Below are positions 38,790 to 48,204 of a stretch of 64,000 nucleotides of DNA, one piece after another. Location: assembly GCF_000224065.1 (NCBI RefSeq), contig NZ_AFWT01000002.1, positions 1-64,000 on the forward strand. The letters are read 5' to 3'. The position numbers and the translations under genes were made by a program. The DNA comes from Thiorhodococcus drewsii AZ1. Its GTDB lineage: Bacteria; Pseudomonadota; Gammaproteobacteria; Chromatiales; Chromatiaceae. Position 1 is the stretch's first letter; each line of letters begins with the position of its first letter. A model generated the notes under the pieces. That model was not told the DNA's origin and made no database searches. It saw only the letters and a list, made by a program, of their open reading frames with translations.

Positions 38790-40706
38790 TCAATGCTCTC
38801 CAGCAGGACGCGCGACAGAATCGCCGCCGGAAAGGTCTCCCTTACCCTCGGACGAACCGGCGGGACGCTTGGGCTCGTCGTCCTCCCAGTCGCGAGGCGG
38901 ACGCGGGACGCGACCTTCCATGATGTCGCCGATCTGGGTCGAATCGATGGTCTCGTACTTCATCAGTGCCTCAGCCATGGCGTGGAGCTTTTCGATGTTC
39001 TCGACAAGCAAGGTCCGAGCCCGTTCGTAGTTGCGCTCGATGACGTCGCGGATCTCCTCGTCGATGACATGAGTGGTCTCGTCCGACACGCTCTTGTGCT
39101 GAGTCACCGAATGACCGAGGAACACCTCCTGTTCATCCTCGCTATAGGTCAGCGGCCCGAGTCGATCGGACAGTCCCCACTTGGTCACCATGTTGCGGGC
39201 GATCTCGGTGGCGCGATGGATGTCGTTCTGCGCCCCAGTGGTCACACAGTCGGGACCGAAGATCAGCGCCTCGGCTACGCGGCCACCGAAGAGACTGGAG
39301 ACGCTGCTTTCCAGACGTTGCTTGCTGTAGCTGAAGCGGTCGTCCTCGGGCAGGAACAGCGTCACGCCCAGCGCACGACCCCGCGGAATGATGCTGACCT
39401 TGTGCACCGGATCGTGATCCGGGACCAGACGCCCGACGATGGCATGACCCGACTCGTGATAGGCGGTCAGTCGCTTCTCGTCCTCGGACATCACCATGGA
39501 CCGACGCTCGGCACCCATCATGATCTTGTCCTTGGCCTTCTCCATGTCGTCCATGTCGACCAGCTTCTTGTTGGCGCGCGCAGCGAACAGCGCCCCCTCG
39601 TTGACCAGATTCGCCAGGTCGGCACCGGAGAAGCCCGGGGTTCCGCGCGCCAGGACCGACGCCTTGACGTCCTCGGCAGCCGGAATCTTACGCATATGGA
39701 CCTTGAGGATCTGCTCGCGTCCGCGCACGTCTGGCAGCGGCACCACGACCTGACGGTCGAAGCGGCCAGGGCGCAAAAGCGCAGGATCCAGAACGTCCGG
39801 GCGGTTGGTGGCGGCGATCACGATCACACCCTCGTTGCCCTCGAAGCCGTCCATCTCGACCAGCAATTGGTTTAGGGTCTGCTCGCGCTCATCGTGCCCG
39901 CCGCCGAGACCGGCTCCGCGATGACGTCCGACCGCATCGATCTCGTCGATGAAGATGATGCAGGGCGCATGCTTCTTCGCCTGCTCGAACATGTCTCGAA
40001 CCCGCGAGGCGCCGACACCGACGAACATCTCGACGAAATCCGAGCCCGAAATGGTGAAGAACGGCACCTTGGCCTCACCGGCGATAGCGCGCGCCAGCAA
40101 GGTTTTACCGGTTCCAGGCGGACCGACCATAAGGACGCCCTTGGGAATCTTGCCGCCGAGCTTCTGGAACTTGGCGGGATCCTTGAGGAAGTCGACCATC
40201 TCGGTGACCTCGTCCTTGGCCTCCTCGGCCCCGGCAACATCCTGGAAGGTGACCTTGATCTGATCCTCGGACAGCAAGCGCGCGCGGCTCTTGCCAAACG
40301 ACATGGCTCCACGCCCGCCCGCGCCTCCCTGCATCTGGCGCATGAAGAGAATCCAGAGGCCGACGAGGATCAGCAGCGGGAACCAGTTGATCAGGATCTG
40401 CAGCAGCACGGACTGCTTCTCGGGCGGTGCGGCCTTGATGACCACGCCATGATTCAGCAGATCACCGACCAATCCGTTGTCCCCCGGACTGTAGGTCGTG
40501 AAACGCCGCCCGGACTCGTTGACACCCTCGATCGTCCGCCCTTGGATGGTGACCTCTTTGACGCCACCCTGCTTCACCTGCTCGATGAAATCCGAATAAT
40601 TCAGGCTTCTTGGGGTCGATTGGGTGGTAGTGAAATTGTTGAACACGGACATCAGCACAATGGCGATGACCACCCAAAGAAGAATATTTTTCGCCATGTC
40701 ACTCAC
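38790..40706 (-). CDS. ftsH: ATP-dependent zinc metalloprotease FtsH
   Basis: A 638-residue inner-membrane AAA+ protease for membrane protein quality control, sigma-32 and LpxC turnover. Two membrane helices (about 6-23 and 98-118) flank a periplasmic domain. Walker A GPPGTGKT, Walker B FIDEID, second region [19 protein letters not shown], zinc motif HESGH and downstream D in [13 protein letters not shown] are all present. The C-tail is charged and rich in Gly/Asp. Operon order rlmE-ftsH-glmM. Confidence 0.97.
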   Translation of the reverse strand: MSDMAKNILLWVVIAIVLMSVFNNFTTTQSTPRSLNYSDFIEQVKQGGVKEVTIQGRTIEGVNESGRRFTTYSPGDNGLVGDLLNHGVVIKAAPPEKQSVLLQILINWFPLLILVGLWILFMRQMQGGAGGRGAMSFGKSRARLLSEDQIKVTFQDVAGAEEAKDEVTEMVDFLKDPAKFQKLGGKIPKGVLMVGPPGTGKTLLARAIAGEAKVPFFTISGSDFVEMFVGVGASRVRDMFEQAKKHAPCIIFIDEIDAVGRHRGAGLGGGHDEREQTLNQLLVEMDGFEGNEGVIVIAATNRPDVLDPALLRPGRFDRQVVVPLPDVRGREQILKVHMRKIPAAEDVKASVLARGTPGFSGADLANLVNEGALFAARANKKLVDMDDMEKAKDKIMMGAERRSMVMSEDEKRLTAYHESGHAIVGRLVPDHDPVHKVSIIPRGRALGVTLFLPEDDRFSYSKQRLESSVSSLFGGRVAEALIFGPDCVTTGAQNDIHRATEIARNMVTKWGLSDRLGPLTYSEDEQEVFLGHSVTQHKSVSDETTHVIDEEIRDVIERNYERARTLLVENIEKLHAMAEALMKYETIDSTQIGDIMEGRVPRPPRDWEDDEPKRPAGSSEGKGDLSGGDSVARPAGEH

Positions 40707-40780
40707 GGCTTATTGGCCCCTAACGGTTGTCTGCCCAAAACGCTGGCACAGGTTAATCTAATGAAGTTAGCACCGACGCA

Positions 40781-41401
40781 CTAGCGATTAAAGCCTTTTG
40801 CGACCAGATAAAGCTCTCGGCTCTGGGCGCGCGAGGATTTAGGCTTGCGGCTCGCGACCTGCCGGAAGCTCCCGCGCAAGTCGCGCAGATAGGCGTCGAA
40901 CCCGGTGCCTTGAAAGGCCTTGACGACCATCGCCCCCCCTGGCTTCAACTGCTCGCGCGCGAGTTCCAGCGCCAGTTCAAGGAGGTACATACTCCGACTC
41001 TGATCGACAATGGACGTTCCGGTGATATTGGGCGCCATATCCGATAGCACCAGATCCAGCGGGTCCTGACCAAGCGCGACGCGCAACTCCGAGAGCACTG
41101 CGTCATCGCGAAAATCGCCTTCCAGGATCTCGACCCCGGCGAGCGGGTCCATCGGAAGGATATCAAGGGCGATGACGCGCCCCTTCGCCCCGACCAGCTG
41201 GACGGCGATTTGCGACCAGCTACCGGGTGCCGCGCCCAGATCGACCACGCGCATTCCGGGCGAGAGGACGCGATCCTTCTCCTGGATCTCCAGGAGTTTA
41301 TAGGCCGCGCGCGAACGATATCCGTCCACCTGGGAGCGCTTGACGTAGGGATCGTTGACGTGACGGTCGAGCCAACGTCGACTGGATTTGCTTCTTGCCA
41401 T
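40781..41401 (-). CDS. rlmE: 23S rRNA (uridine-2552-2'-O)-methyltransferase
   Basis: A 206-residue FtsJ/RrmJ enzyme that methylates U2552 in the ribosomal A loop. It has VDLGAAPGSWSQ for SAM binding and the K-D-K-E tetrad visible as RAAYKLLEI, LSDMAPNITG, VVKAFQG and SRELYLVAKGF. Start ATG 41401 (MARSKSSRRWLDRH) was chosen over a longer frame. It precedes ftsH by 74 nt, the usual order. Confidence 0.96.
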   Translation of the reverse strand: MARSKSSRRWLDRHVNDPYVKRSQVDGYRSRAAYKLLEIQEKDRVLSPGMRVVDLGAAPGSWSQIAVQLVGAKGRVIALDILPMDPLAGVEILEGDFRDDAVLSELRVALGQDPLDLVLSDMAPNITGTSIVDQSRSMYLLELALELAREQLKPGGAMVVKAFQGTGFDAYLRDLRGSFRQVASRKPKSSRAQSRELYLVAKGFNR

Positions 41402-41524
41402 GAATGGAACGGAAGGGATCAGGAAGGAGAAACGGTACGAAAGTCGGCCCGACATCAAGCCGGCGGATTAGGCTAACACATTCTGCGCAATGATCCCGCC
41501 GGAAATGGAACGGCTCGGCTGATA

Positions 41525-42370
41525 TCAGAGGTCGTGAACCCAGCGAAACCGAAAGAGCTCAAGCAGAACACCCGCCGTTCCACCACCGAATAGACCACCC
41601 AGAATGGCCTGCTGGATTTCGAGATGCATGGTTTCGCTCGCAATCAGCGACACCCCATCGCCGAAACTGAGCAACGGGCCAGAGACCATCCAGACGCTGC
41701 CGGCCGCGACACCGGCGAGAACCGCCATGATGAGGGCCTCGACCACATAGCAGGAACGCGATTCGAGCCGAATGCGGCGAGACAGGGTCACCCACCAGCG
41801 CACAGTCGAGACATAGAGGATACCGTTAACGCTCACCACAAAGGCGAGAATTGCGAAGATCGGGAACGGCTCGGGATGAAGTGGCTCGGCGATCGCCAGC
41901 ACGGCCCCACCGACCACGCCGGTCGCGAGACCAGCCAGCGCCTTGCCAGGGACGCTACGCGAACAGCGCTTAGGGAAGGAGATGGTAAGCCCGACAGTTG
42001 CCGCCAATATGGCCGCCACCAAGGCGACGTCCGAGAGCGACACCTGCCCCCCGAGCAGAATCAGCATGGCGACACCCACCATCGCGCCCACTCCAGTACT
42101 GATGAGCGCAAGCTCACGCGCACCGTAAAGAACCGCGCCCACGCCACCAGCAACCGATGCGGCAACGACGTAGGAAAAATAGCCAAACCCCATCCCCTTC
42201 AGGAGCAGCACGACCCCGATGAACAAAGGGGCGTAGATCATGCCGATCAGGCTCCAGACGATACCGCGCAGGAAGGCGGACCGAAAGCGTGATTTCAAGG
42301 TGAGATCTGCGACTTCAAGCGAGGCGTAGGGTCGAGCATTGGCAAATTCGGTCGAACTCTCGGGAGACAT
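41525..42370 (-). CDS. Polytopic membrane protein of unknown function
   Basis: A 281-residue protein with about eight hydrophobic helices (roughly 34-55, 58-80, 84-105, 110-130, 145-165, 170-190, 215-240 and 255-275) and a charged soluble N-terminus of about 30 residues. Several Gly-rich helices occur. No catalytic motif or recognised family was found. Start ATG 42370 gives MSPESSTEFANARPY; a longer frame upstream is not membrane-like. Neighbours are rlmE and the HiPIP gene, which give no functional hint. Confidence 0.75.
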   Translation of the reverse strand: MSPESSTEFANARPYASLEVADLTLKSRFRSAFLRGIVWSLIGMIYAPLFIGVVLLLKGMGFGYFSYVVAASVAGGVGAVLYGARELALISTGVGAMVGVAMLILLGGQVSLSDVALVAAILAATVGLTISFPKRCSRSVPGKALAGLATGVVGGAVLAIAEPLHPEPFPIFAILAFVVSVNGILYVSTVRWWVTLSRRIRLESRSCYVVEALIMAVLAGVAAGSVWMVSGPLLSFGDGVSLIASETMHLEIQQAILGGLFGGGTAGVLLELFRFRWVHDL

Positions 42371-42557
42371 GAACACACCACCGCATACTGCTAAGGACTT
42401 CTGAACCAAGGATACATCAAGGCCGCACCCTTCCCCATGACCCAGCCCAACCACCGCACGCAAAACAGCCAAGAGGTGCTCGCCGATAGAGAAATATCAT
42501 GGCGGATCATGGATCAATGGTAAGAGAACCGAGCGGTATGCGACGAGAAAGACCTCA

Positions 42558-42588
42558 CACAAAGAAAAACGGGGCCAGTGGCCCCGTT
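42558..42588 (-). terminator. Intrinsic terminator of the HiPIP gene
   Basis: On the minus strand, AACGGGGCC and GGCCCCGTT arms (9 bp, 3-nt loop) are followed by TTTTCTTT. It lies 36 nt after the hip stop codon. Confidence 0.85.
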
Positions 42589-42623
42589 CACGTATCCGAT
42601 CCGAGGGACCGAATTCGATGCGA

Positions 42624-42992
42624 TCAGCCGGCCCGCAGGGTCCAGGAGGCACACCAGCCGTTCAGGTTGATCAGCTTACCGGGGAACAACTGGCAACCCT
42701 TCCATTCATCCGTCGCACCCTCAGCGTCCGGAAGCATGAACTGGCAGTTGCCGCAATGCTGTTCTGCCGGAGGCAAGCCAGGACGAGCGGCCGCAAGGCG
42801 GTCGGACTCAGCGGCATTCTCATGGTACTTCAGGGCCGCTGCGGTCGGGTCATCGGGGGTCACGGCATTCGCGGGAGCCTGAGCGCGAGCGGTGCCGACA
42901 CCGACCAAGTTGATCATCGGAATCGCTGCGGCGGTACCCAGCATCACTTTGACGGCGTCGCGACGGCTCTTGCAGATTGGCTTATCGGACAT
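42624..42992 (-). CDS. hip: High-potential iron-sulfur protein (HiPIP)
   Basis: A 122-residue precursor of a periplasmic electron carrier that reduces the photosynthetic reaction centre cytochrome or terminal oxidases. A Tat signal ([13 protein letters not shown], about 8-20) ends near ARAQA. The mature part has the four cluster cysteines in [16 protein letters not shown] and NGWCASW. It is close to, but not identical with, the proteins of Allochromatium and Marichromatium, and it is the best taxonomic marker here. AGGAGTGA gives a good ribosome site and a strong terminator follows, so it is monocistronic. Confidence 0.97.
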   Translation of the reverse strand: MSDKPICKSRRDAVKVMLGTAAAIPMINLVGVGTARAQAPANAVTPDDPTAAALKYHENAAESDRLAAARPGLPPAEQHCGNCQFMLPDAEGATDEWKGCQLFPGKLINLNGWCASWTLRAG

Positions 42993-43135
42993 TGAGTCAC
43001 TCCTGAGGGATTAGGCACAGTATTGAAGTCTCGACACTTCCGGCCTCAAACCGGAGGTCGTCGGCCATTTTGCATCACTAGCTCGAAAAAGGCGAGTCAC
43101 GCACTTTGTGAATCGCGCGACGGGTCAGACCCCTA

Positions 43136-43615
43136 TCAGTCGAGATAGGTTCCCGCGCCGAGGTAGCGCGCGCGCCAGTATGGATTGCCAAGGCGCGCGA
43201 TACGGACCCGATTACGCGACGTCGACGCGTGCACGAAACGCTCTCGATCGATCATCAATCCAACATGATAGACGCCTGGCCCGGTCTTGAAAAAAACCAT
43301 GTCACCCGGACGCGGGCGATCGCCGGAAATAGGCTTTGCCGCCTTTCGTTGAGCCTTCGCCGTTCGAGGGATATTCAAACCTACAACATGATGCGCGTAG
43401 AAGGTCAGCCCGCTGCAATCGAAGCCCTCTTTCGGCGTCTCACCCCCATAGACATAGGGTGTCCCCAACTGAGCCAGCCCCGCCATAACCACATCCGCCC
43501 GCTGGTTCGTCGTATCGTCGCCCTCCAGTTCCCCGACACTGGAACAGCCAGACACGAGAAACAGCCCACACGCAACACCTAAACAGACCAACAGCCGACG
43601 CGCACAAACCTTCAT
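43136..43615 (-). CDS. NlpC/P60-family lipoprotein peptidase
   Basis: A 159-residue putative cell-wall hydrolase. From ATG 43615 (MKVCARRLL) the signal peptide ends in lipobox LVSGC. The catalytic Cys is in FDCSGLTFY, with His in GVYHVGLMI and a further polar residue in RFVHAST. Such enzymes cut gamma-D-glutamyl-diaminopimelate bonds (compare Spr/MepS). An upstream ATG at 43687 would add an unlikely Tyr-rich prefix. Confidence 0.9.
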   Translation of the reverse strand: MKVCARRLLVCLGVACGLFLVSGCSSVGELEGDDTTNQRADVVMAGLAQLGTPYVYGGETPKEGFDCSGLTFYAHHVVGLNIPRTAKAQRKAAKPISGDRPRPGDMVFFKTGPGVYHVGLMIDRERFVHASTSRNRVRIARLGNPYWRARYLGAGTYLD

Positions 43616-43781
43616 AAACAACTCACAGTTAGATTCATAATATGCTGTTTTAAATAAATAGATACGTACATAAAACGCCGATGTCAAGCAGGCGACACAG
43701 CGACATCGACGACCGCCACCACGCCGCCCGAGTCACGACGAAGGCTTTACGCGACCAGCCGCAAACCTTAAATTTATTAGA

Positions 43782-43795
43782 TTGACAGAAATCAA
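43782..43795. promoter_or_regulatory. FNR-like box between nlpC and trxB
   Basis: TTGACAGAAATCAA matches the FNR consensus TTGAT-N4-ATCAA with one mismatch. It lies 85 nt before trxB. No good -10 was found at the expected distance on either strand. Confidence 0.4.
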
Positions 43796-43843
43796 ATTTT
43801 CGTCCGTTTTCCAGCAACCCCTTACCCATGCAGGCGAACCTGA

Positions 43844-44845
<1,002 letters not shown>

Positions 44846-44891
44846 CGTCCGCCCGGCTTGGAGCTGACCCGAGAGCCCATATCTCGATGCC

Positions 44892-46064
44892 ATGGATGGC
44901 ATCATCAAACCCACGCCAAACGTCTATAGGGTGACGACCCACGCAGCGATTCGCGAGATCCCCGCCTGCGACTGGAATCGACTCACAAGCCCGGACACCC
45001 CCTTCCTGCGCCACGAATTCCTGGCGGCCATGGAGGATCACGAGTGCGTTGGCGAGAAGCTGGGCTGGCTACCCATGCACTTAGCGCTCAGGGACGAGAA
45101 CGAACGCCTGCTCGGCGCTGCACCTTGCTACCTCAAGAGCAACTCCTACGGCGAATTCGTCTTCGATTGGTCCTGGGCCGACGCCTATCATCGGCACGGA
45201 CTGAGCTACTACCCCAAGCTTGTCATCGCCTCGCCCTACACACCCGCCACCGGACCGCGAATTCTCACCGAACAGGGCACGGCACGCGCGCAACATGCCT
45301 GCGCGCTCATCCAAGGTGCGGCCCGGGTCGCGGAACGCCTTGGCGTCTCTTCGGCCCACTGCCTCTTCAATACGGATGAAGAGGCAAGCCTCCTGGAATC
45401 GCAGGGATTCATGCGACGTGTCGGCTGCCAGTTTCACTGGGACAACCGAGGATACGAAAATTTCGACCAGATGCTCGATACCTTCACCTCGGCCAAGCGC
45501 AAGCAAATCAAACGCGAGCGTCGGCGCGTCACAGAGGCAGGGCTGCGCCTGCGCCGCGTTCGAGGCGACGACGTCACCGAGGAGGAATGGGATCGCTTCC
45601 ATCGCCTTTATTGCGACACATTCGACAAGCGAGGAGGCCTCCCAACGCTAACGCTCCCCTTTTTCCAGGCCATCGCACAGGACATGGGCGAAAACCTTTT
45701 ACTCGTGCTCGCCTACCAGGAAAATCGCATCGTCGCGGCGGCATTCAACCTCGCGGGCAGGCACTCGCTCTATGGACGGCATTGGGGATGTGCCGAGGAT
45801 TTCCATAGCCTTCACTTCGAAGCCTGTTACTATCAGGGCCTCGAATATTGCATCGAACAGGGCTTGAACCGTTTCGAGCCAGGCGCCCAAGGTGAGCACA
45901 AGATCAGCCGAGGCTTCCTGCCAACCCGAACCTGGTCTGGCCACTGGGTGGCCGACCCAAGATTCCGAGCGGCCATCGCTCGATTCCTCGAACAGGACAC
46001 CAGGGGCATGGATGAATATCTCGCCGCAATGCAGACACATAGCCCCTACCGGGCGCCTGCATGA
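44892..46064 (+). CDS. DUF482 (COG3146) acyltransferase-like protein
   Basis: A 390-residue cytoplasmic protein of the peptidogalycan-biosynthesis-like/GNAT superfamily. Recognisable blocks are TPFLRHEFLAAMED, APCYLKSNSYGEFVFDWSWADAY, YPKLVIASPYTPATGPR and the C-terminal FEPGAQGEHKISRGFLP. Two GNAT-like halves resemble FemAB folds. Substrate is unknown. It lies 46 nt after trxB and 48 nt before aat; this neighbourhood is common in proteobacteria and may relate to aminoacyl-transfer chemistry. Confidence 0.85.
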   Translation: MDGIIKPTPNVYRVTTHAAIREIPACDWNRLTSPDTPFLRHEFLAAMEDHECVGEKLGWLPMHLALRDENERLLGAAPCYLKSNSYGEFVFDWSWADAYHRHGLSYYPKLVIASPYTPATGPRILTEQGTARAQHACALIQGAARVAERLGVSSAHCLFNTDEEASLLESQGFMRRVGCQFHWDNRGYENFDQMLDTFTSAKRKQIKRERRRVTEAGLRLRRVRGDDVTEEEWDRFHRLYCDTFDKRGGLPTLTLPFFQAIAQDMGENLLLVLAYQENRIVAAAFNLAGRHSLYGRHWGCAEDFHSLHFEACYYQGLEYCIEQGLNRFEPGAQGEHKISRGFLPTRTWSGHWVADPRFRAAIARFLEQDTRGMDEYLAAMQTHSPYRAPA

Positions 46065-46112
46065 TGGAGCATCGCGCACACCGCCCGCCTCCTCGCCCGG
46101 TGCGGATAGTCG

Positions 46113-46862
46113 ATGATCGCCCTACTCGATCCCTACGACCGGCAGTCGTTTCCAGACCCCCGCGTCGCGCTGCTCGAACCGAACGGCCTGCTCGCCGTGG
46201 GCGGAGACCTGAGCCCCGGACGTCTACACAACGCCTATCGACGCGGAATCTTCCCCTGGTTCAGCGCCGGAGACCCCATTCTCTGGTGGTCCCCCGACCC
46301 GCGTACCGTCATCTTTCCAAAACAGCTTCATATCTCCCGCAGCCTTCGAAAACATCTGCGCAAGCATGATCTCAGCGTCTCATTCGATCACGATTTTTTC
46401 GGCGTAATCCATGGTTGCGCCCAGCCGCGCGACGACCAGGGCGGAACCTGGCTCCTGCCCCAGATGATTGCCGCCTATCAAAGCCTCCACGCGATCGGGC
46501 TTGCCCATTCGGTCGAAGTATGGCGGGACAAGGAACTGGTGGGCGGACTCTACGGCGTCGCGATCGGTCGCGCCTTCTTTGGCGAATCCATGTTCAGTCG
46601 CGTTACGGATGCATCCAAGGTCGCGCTTGTCCATCTATGCAAGCGTCTTGCCGACTGGAGGTTTGGCCTCATCGATTGCCAGATGCGAACCGATCACCTC
46701 GTCAGCATGGGGGCGATCGAGATTCCACGCGAAGAGTTCCTAACGCTGCTCGAAGAACATTGCCCCCGATCCGGCTTCAATTCCAACTGGTTCGGGGGCT
46801 TCGAGGATCCAACGACGGCACTGGAAACGACTGATTCCAAACCAAAAACCCCGCGATCGTGA
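46113..46862 (+). CDS. aat: Leucyl/phenylalanyl-tRNA-protein transferase
   Basis: A 249-residue enzyme that adds Leu or Phe to N-terminal Lys or Arg of proteins, making N-degrons read by ClpS. Family blocks: [78 protein letters not shown] and [18 protein letters not shown]. The start MIALLDPYD is typical. 30 nt separate it from bpt. Confidence 0.96.
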   Translation: MIALLDPYDRQSFPDPRVALLEPNGLLAVGGDLSPGRLHNAYRRGIFPWFSAGDPILWWSPDPRTVIFPKQLHISRSLRKHLRKHDLSVSFDHDFFGVIHGCAQPRDDQGGTWLLPQMIAAYQSLHAIGLAHSVEVWRDKELVGGLYGVAIGRAFFGESMFSRVTDASKVALVHLCKRLADWRFGLIDCQMRTDHLVSMGAIEIPREEFLTLLEEHCPRSGFNSNWFGGFEDPTTALETTDSKPKTPRS

Positions 46863-46892
46863 TGAACCGGGGATCGTGATGAGTCCGCTGTC

Positions 46893-47693
46893 ATGATGAA
46901 TCAGAACGACAGGTCTCGACAGGATCGTCACATCGCGCTTTACACGAGCGCAGACCATCCATGCTCCTATCTCGATGATCGGCTCGCCAGGACGCTCTTC
47001 GTCGATCCGACCATCCGCGTCGACAGCGCAACCTATCAGGCTCTGATCGATCAGGGATTCCGCCGCAGCGGGACACATGTCTACCGTCCCGCATGCAACG
47101 GATGCAACGAGTGCGTTCCGGTGCGAGTCCCGGTCGAGCGCTTCGTACCGAATCGTTCGCAACGGCGCAACTGGAAGTCAAACGCCCCCGAAATCCTGCT
47201 CCGGGAACGCCCGGCGGAATTCGACGCAGAGCACTTCGCGCTCTATCGACGTTACCTCGAAAGACGTCACCCCGATGGGGGCATGGCGGAAGACGCAACA
47301 GAAGAGAGCTATCGCCGCTTTCTGGTCGACCCATGGGGTGGACAGACCCGATTCGTCGAGCTGCGGCTGGACGCAAGACTCGTCGGAGTCGCCGTGACCG
47401 ATGTACTGAAGAGAGGCCTCTCCGCCGTCTACACCTTTTTCGACCCAGAACTGTCCGCTCGAGCCCCCGGAACCTTCGCCGTACTTGCCCAAATAGAGCT
47501 TACGCGACGCGTCGGCCTACCCTATCTGTATCTCGGCTACTGTATCTCGGACAGCAGAAAGATGGCATACAAGACACATTTTCGCCCGGTCGAGGCCTGG
47601 AATGGGCAGGAATGGCGTCCGCTCTGCAACGAAAAAGGGCGTGTCACCAAGCGACCCGCCGCTCACAGACGGAACGGCAACGGCCTCGAATGA
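46893..47693 (+). CDS. bpt: Bacterial protein-transferase Bpt (Asp/Glu leucyltransferase)
   Basis: A 266-residue member of the arginyltransferase fold that in bacteria adds Leu to N-terminal Asp or Glu. N-terminal ATE blocks: HPCSYLDDRLARTLFVDP and YRPACNGCNECVPVRVPV with the conserved Cys cluster; C-terminal GYCISDSRKMAYKTHFRPVE. Together with aat it feeds the ClpS-ClpAP pathway encoded 0.5-3 kb downstream. An in-frame Met codon directly follows the first. Confidence 0.95.
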   Translation: MMNQNDRSRQDRHIALYTSADHPCSYLDDRLARTLFVDPTIRVDSATYQALIDQGFRRSGTHVYRPACNGCNECVPVRVPVERFVPNRSQRRNWKSNAPEILLRERPAEFDAEHFALYRRYLERRHPDGGMAEDATEESYRRFLVDPWGGQTRFVELRLDARLVGVAVTDVLKRGLSAVYTFFDPELSARAPGTFAVLAQIELTRRVGLPYLYLGYCISDSRKMAYKTHFRPVEAWNGQEWRPLCNEKGRVTKRPAAHRRNGNGLE

Positions 47694-47716
47694 AATGCCG
47701 CGAAGCCAATTCGATG

Positions 47717-47725
47717 TGATACAAT
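47717..47725 (+). promoter_or_regulatory. Extended -10 promoter of infA
   Basis: TG-A-TACAAT is a sigma-70 extended -10 element placed 43 nt before the infA start. No good -35 precedes it, as is common for extended -10 promoters. Confidence 0.55.
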
Positions 47726-47768
47726 CCGTGGGCTTTGATAGCCGAGTTGTTCACCTAGAAAACACACT

Positions 47769-47987
47769 ATGTCAAAAGACGACGTCATTCAAATGGAAGG
47801 CACGGTCACCGAGACCCTGCCGAATACGGTCTTCCGAGTTCAGCTGGAAAACGGCCACAACGTGACCGCCCATATTTCCGGAAAGATGCGCAAGCACTAC
47901 ATCCGCATCCTCACCGGCGACAAGGTCACGGTCGAACTCACACCTTATGACCTGACCAAAGGCCGCATCGTCTACCGAGCCAGATAG
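47769..47987 (+). CDS. infA: Translation initiation factor IF-1
   Basis: A 72-residue S1/OB-fold protein that binds the ribosomal A site during initiation. Sequence [39 protein letters not shown] and [16 protein letters not shown] is near-universal for gammaproteobacterial IF-1. Converges with clpA. Confidence 0.98.
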   Translation: MSKDDVIQMEGTVTETLPNTVFRVQLENGHNVTAHISGKMRKHYIRILTGDKVTVELTPYDLTKGRIVYRAR

Positions 47988-48204
47988 GCTCAACACGCCG
48001 CGCCGCTTCGGCTGAGTCGGTTCGCCCAGGGCGCGAAAACCAGAATGCGACAGACTTGGTCGGCAACCGCCATCCATGGCGGCTTCGCTCTCTGCGCGAA
48101 AGATGGCGGACGGCTCTCCGCACGCTTGCGGATCGTTCGAGCGCCTGGACTAAATCCAGCGACGCACCTTCGAGCCGCCCTTCCCGCAGGGACGACTCAT
48201 CAGA

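Noticed and set aside
37809-39875. Plus-strand frame of 688 codons opposite glmM and ftsH
   Set aside because: Antisense to two certain genes and without a recognisable domain.
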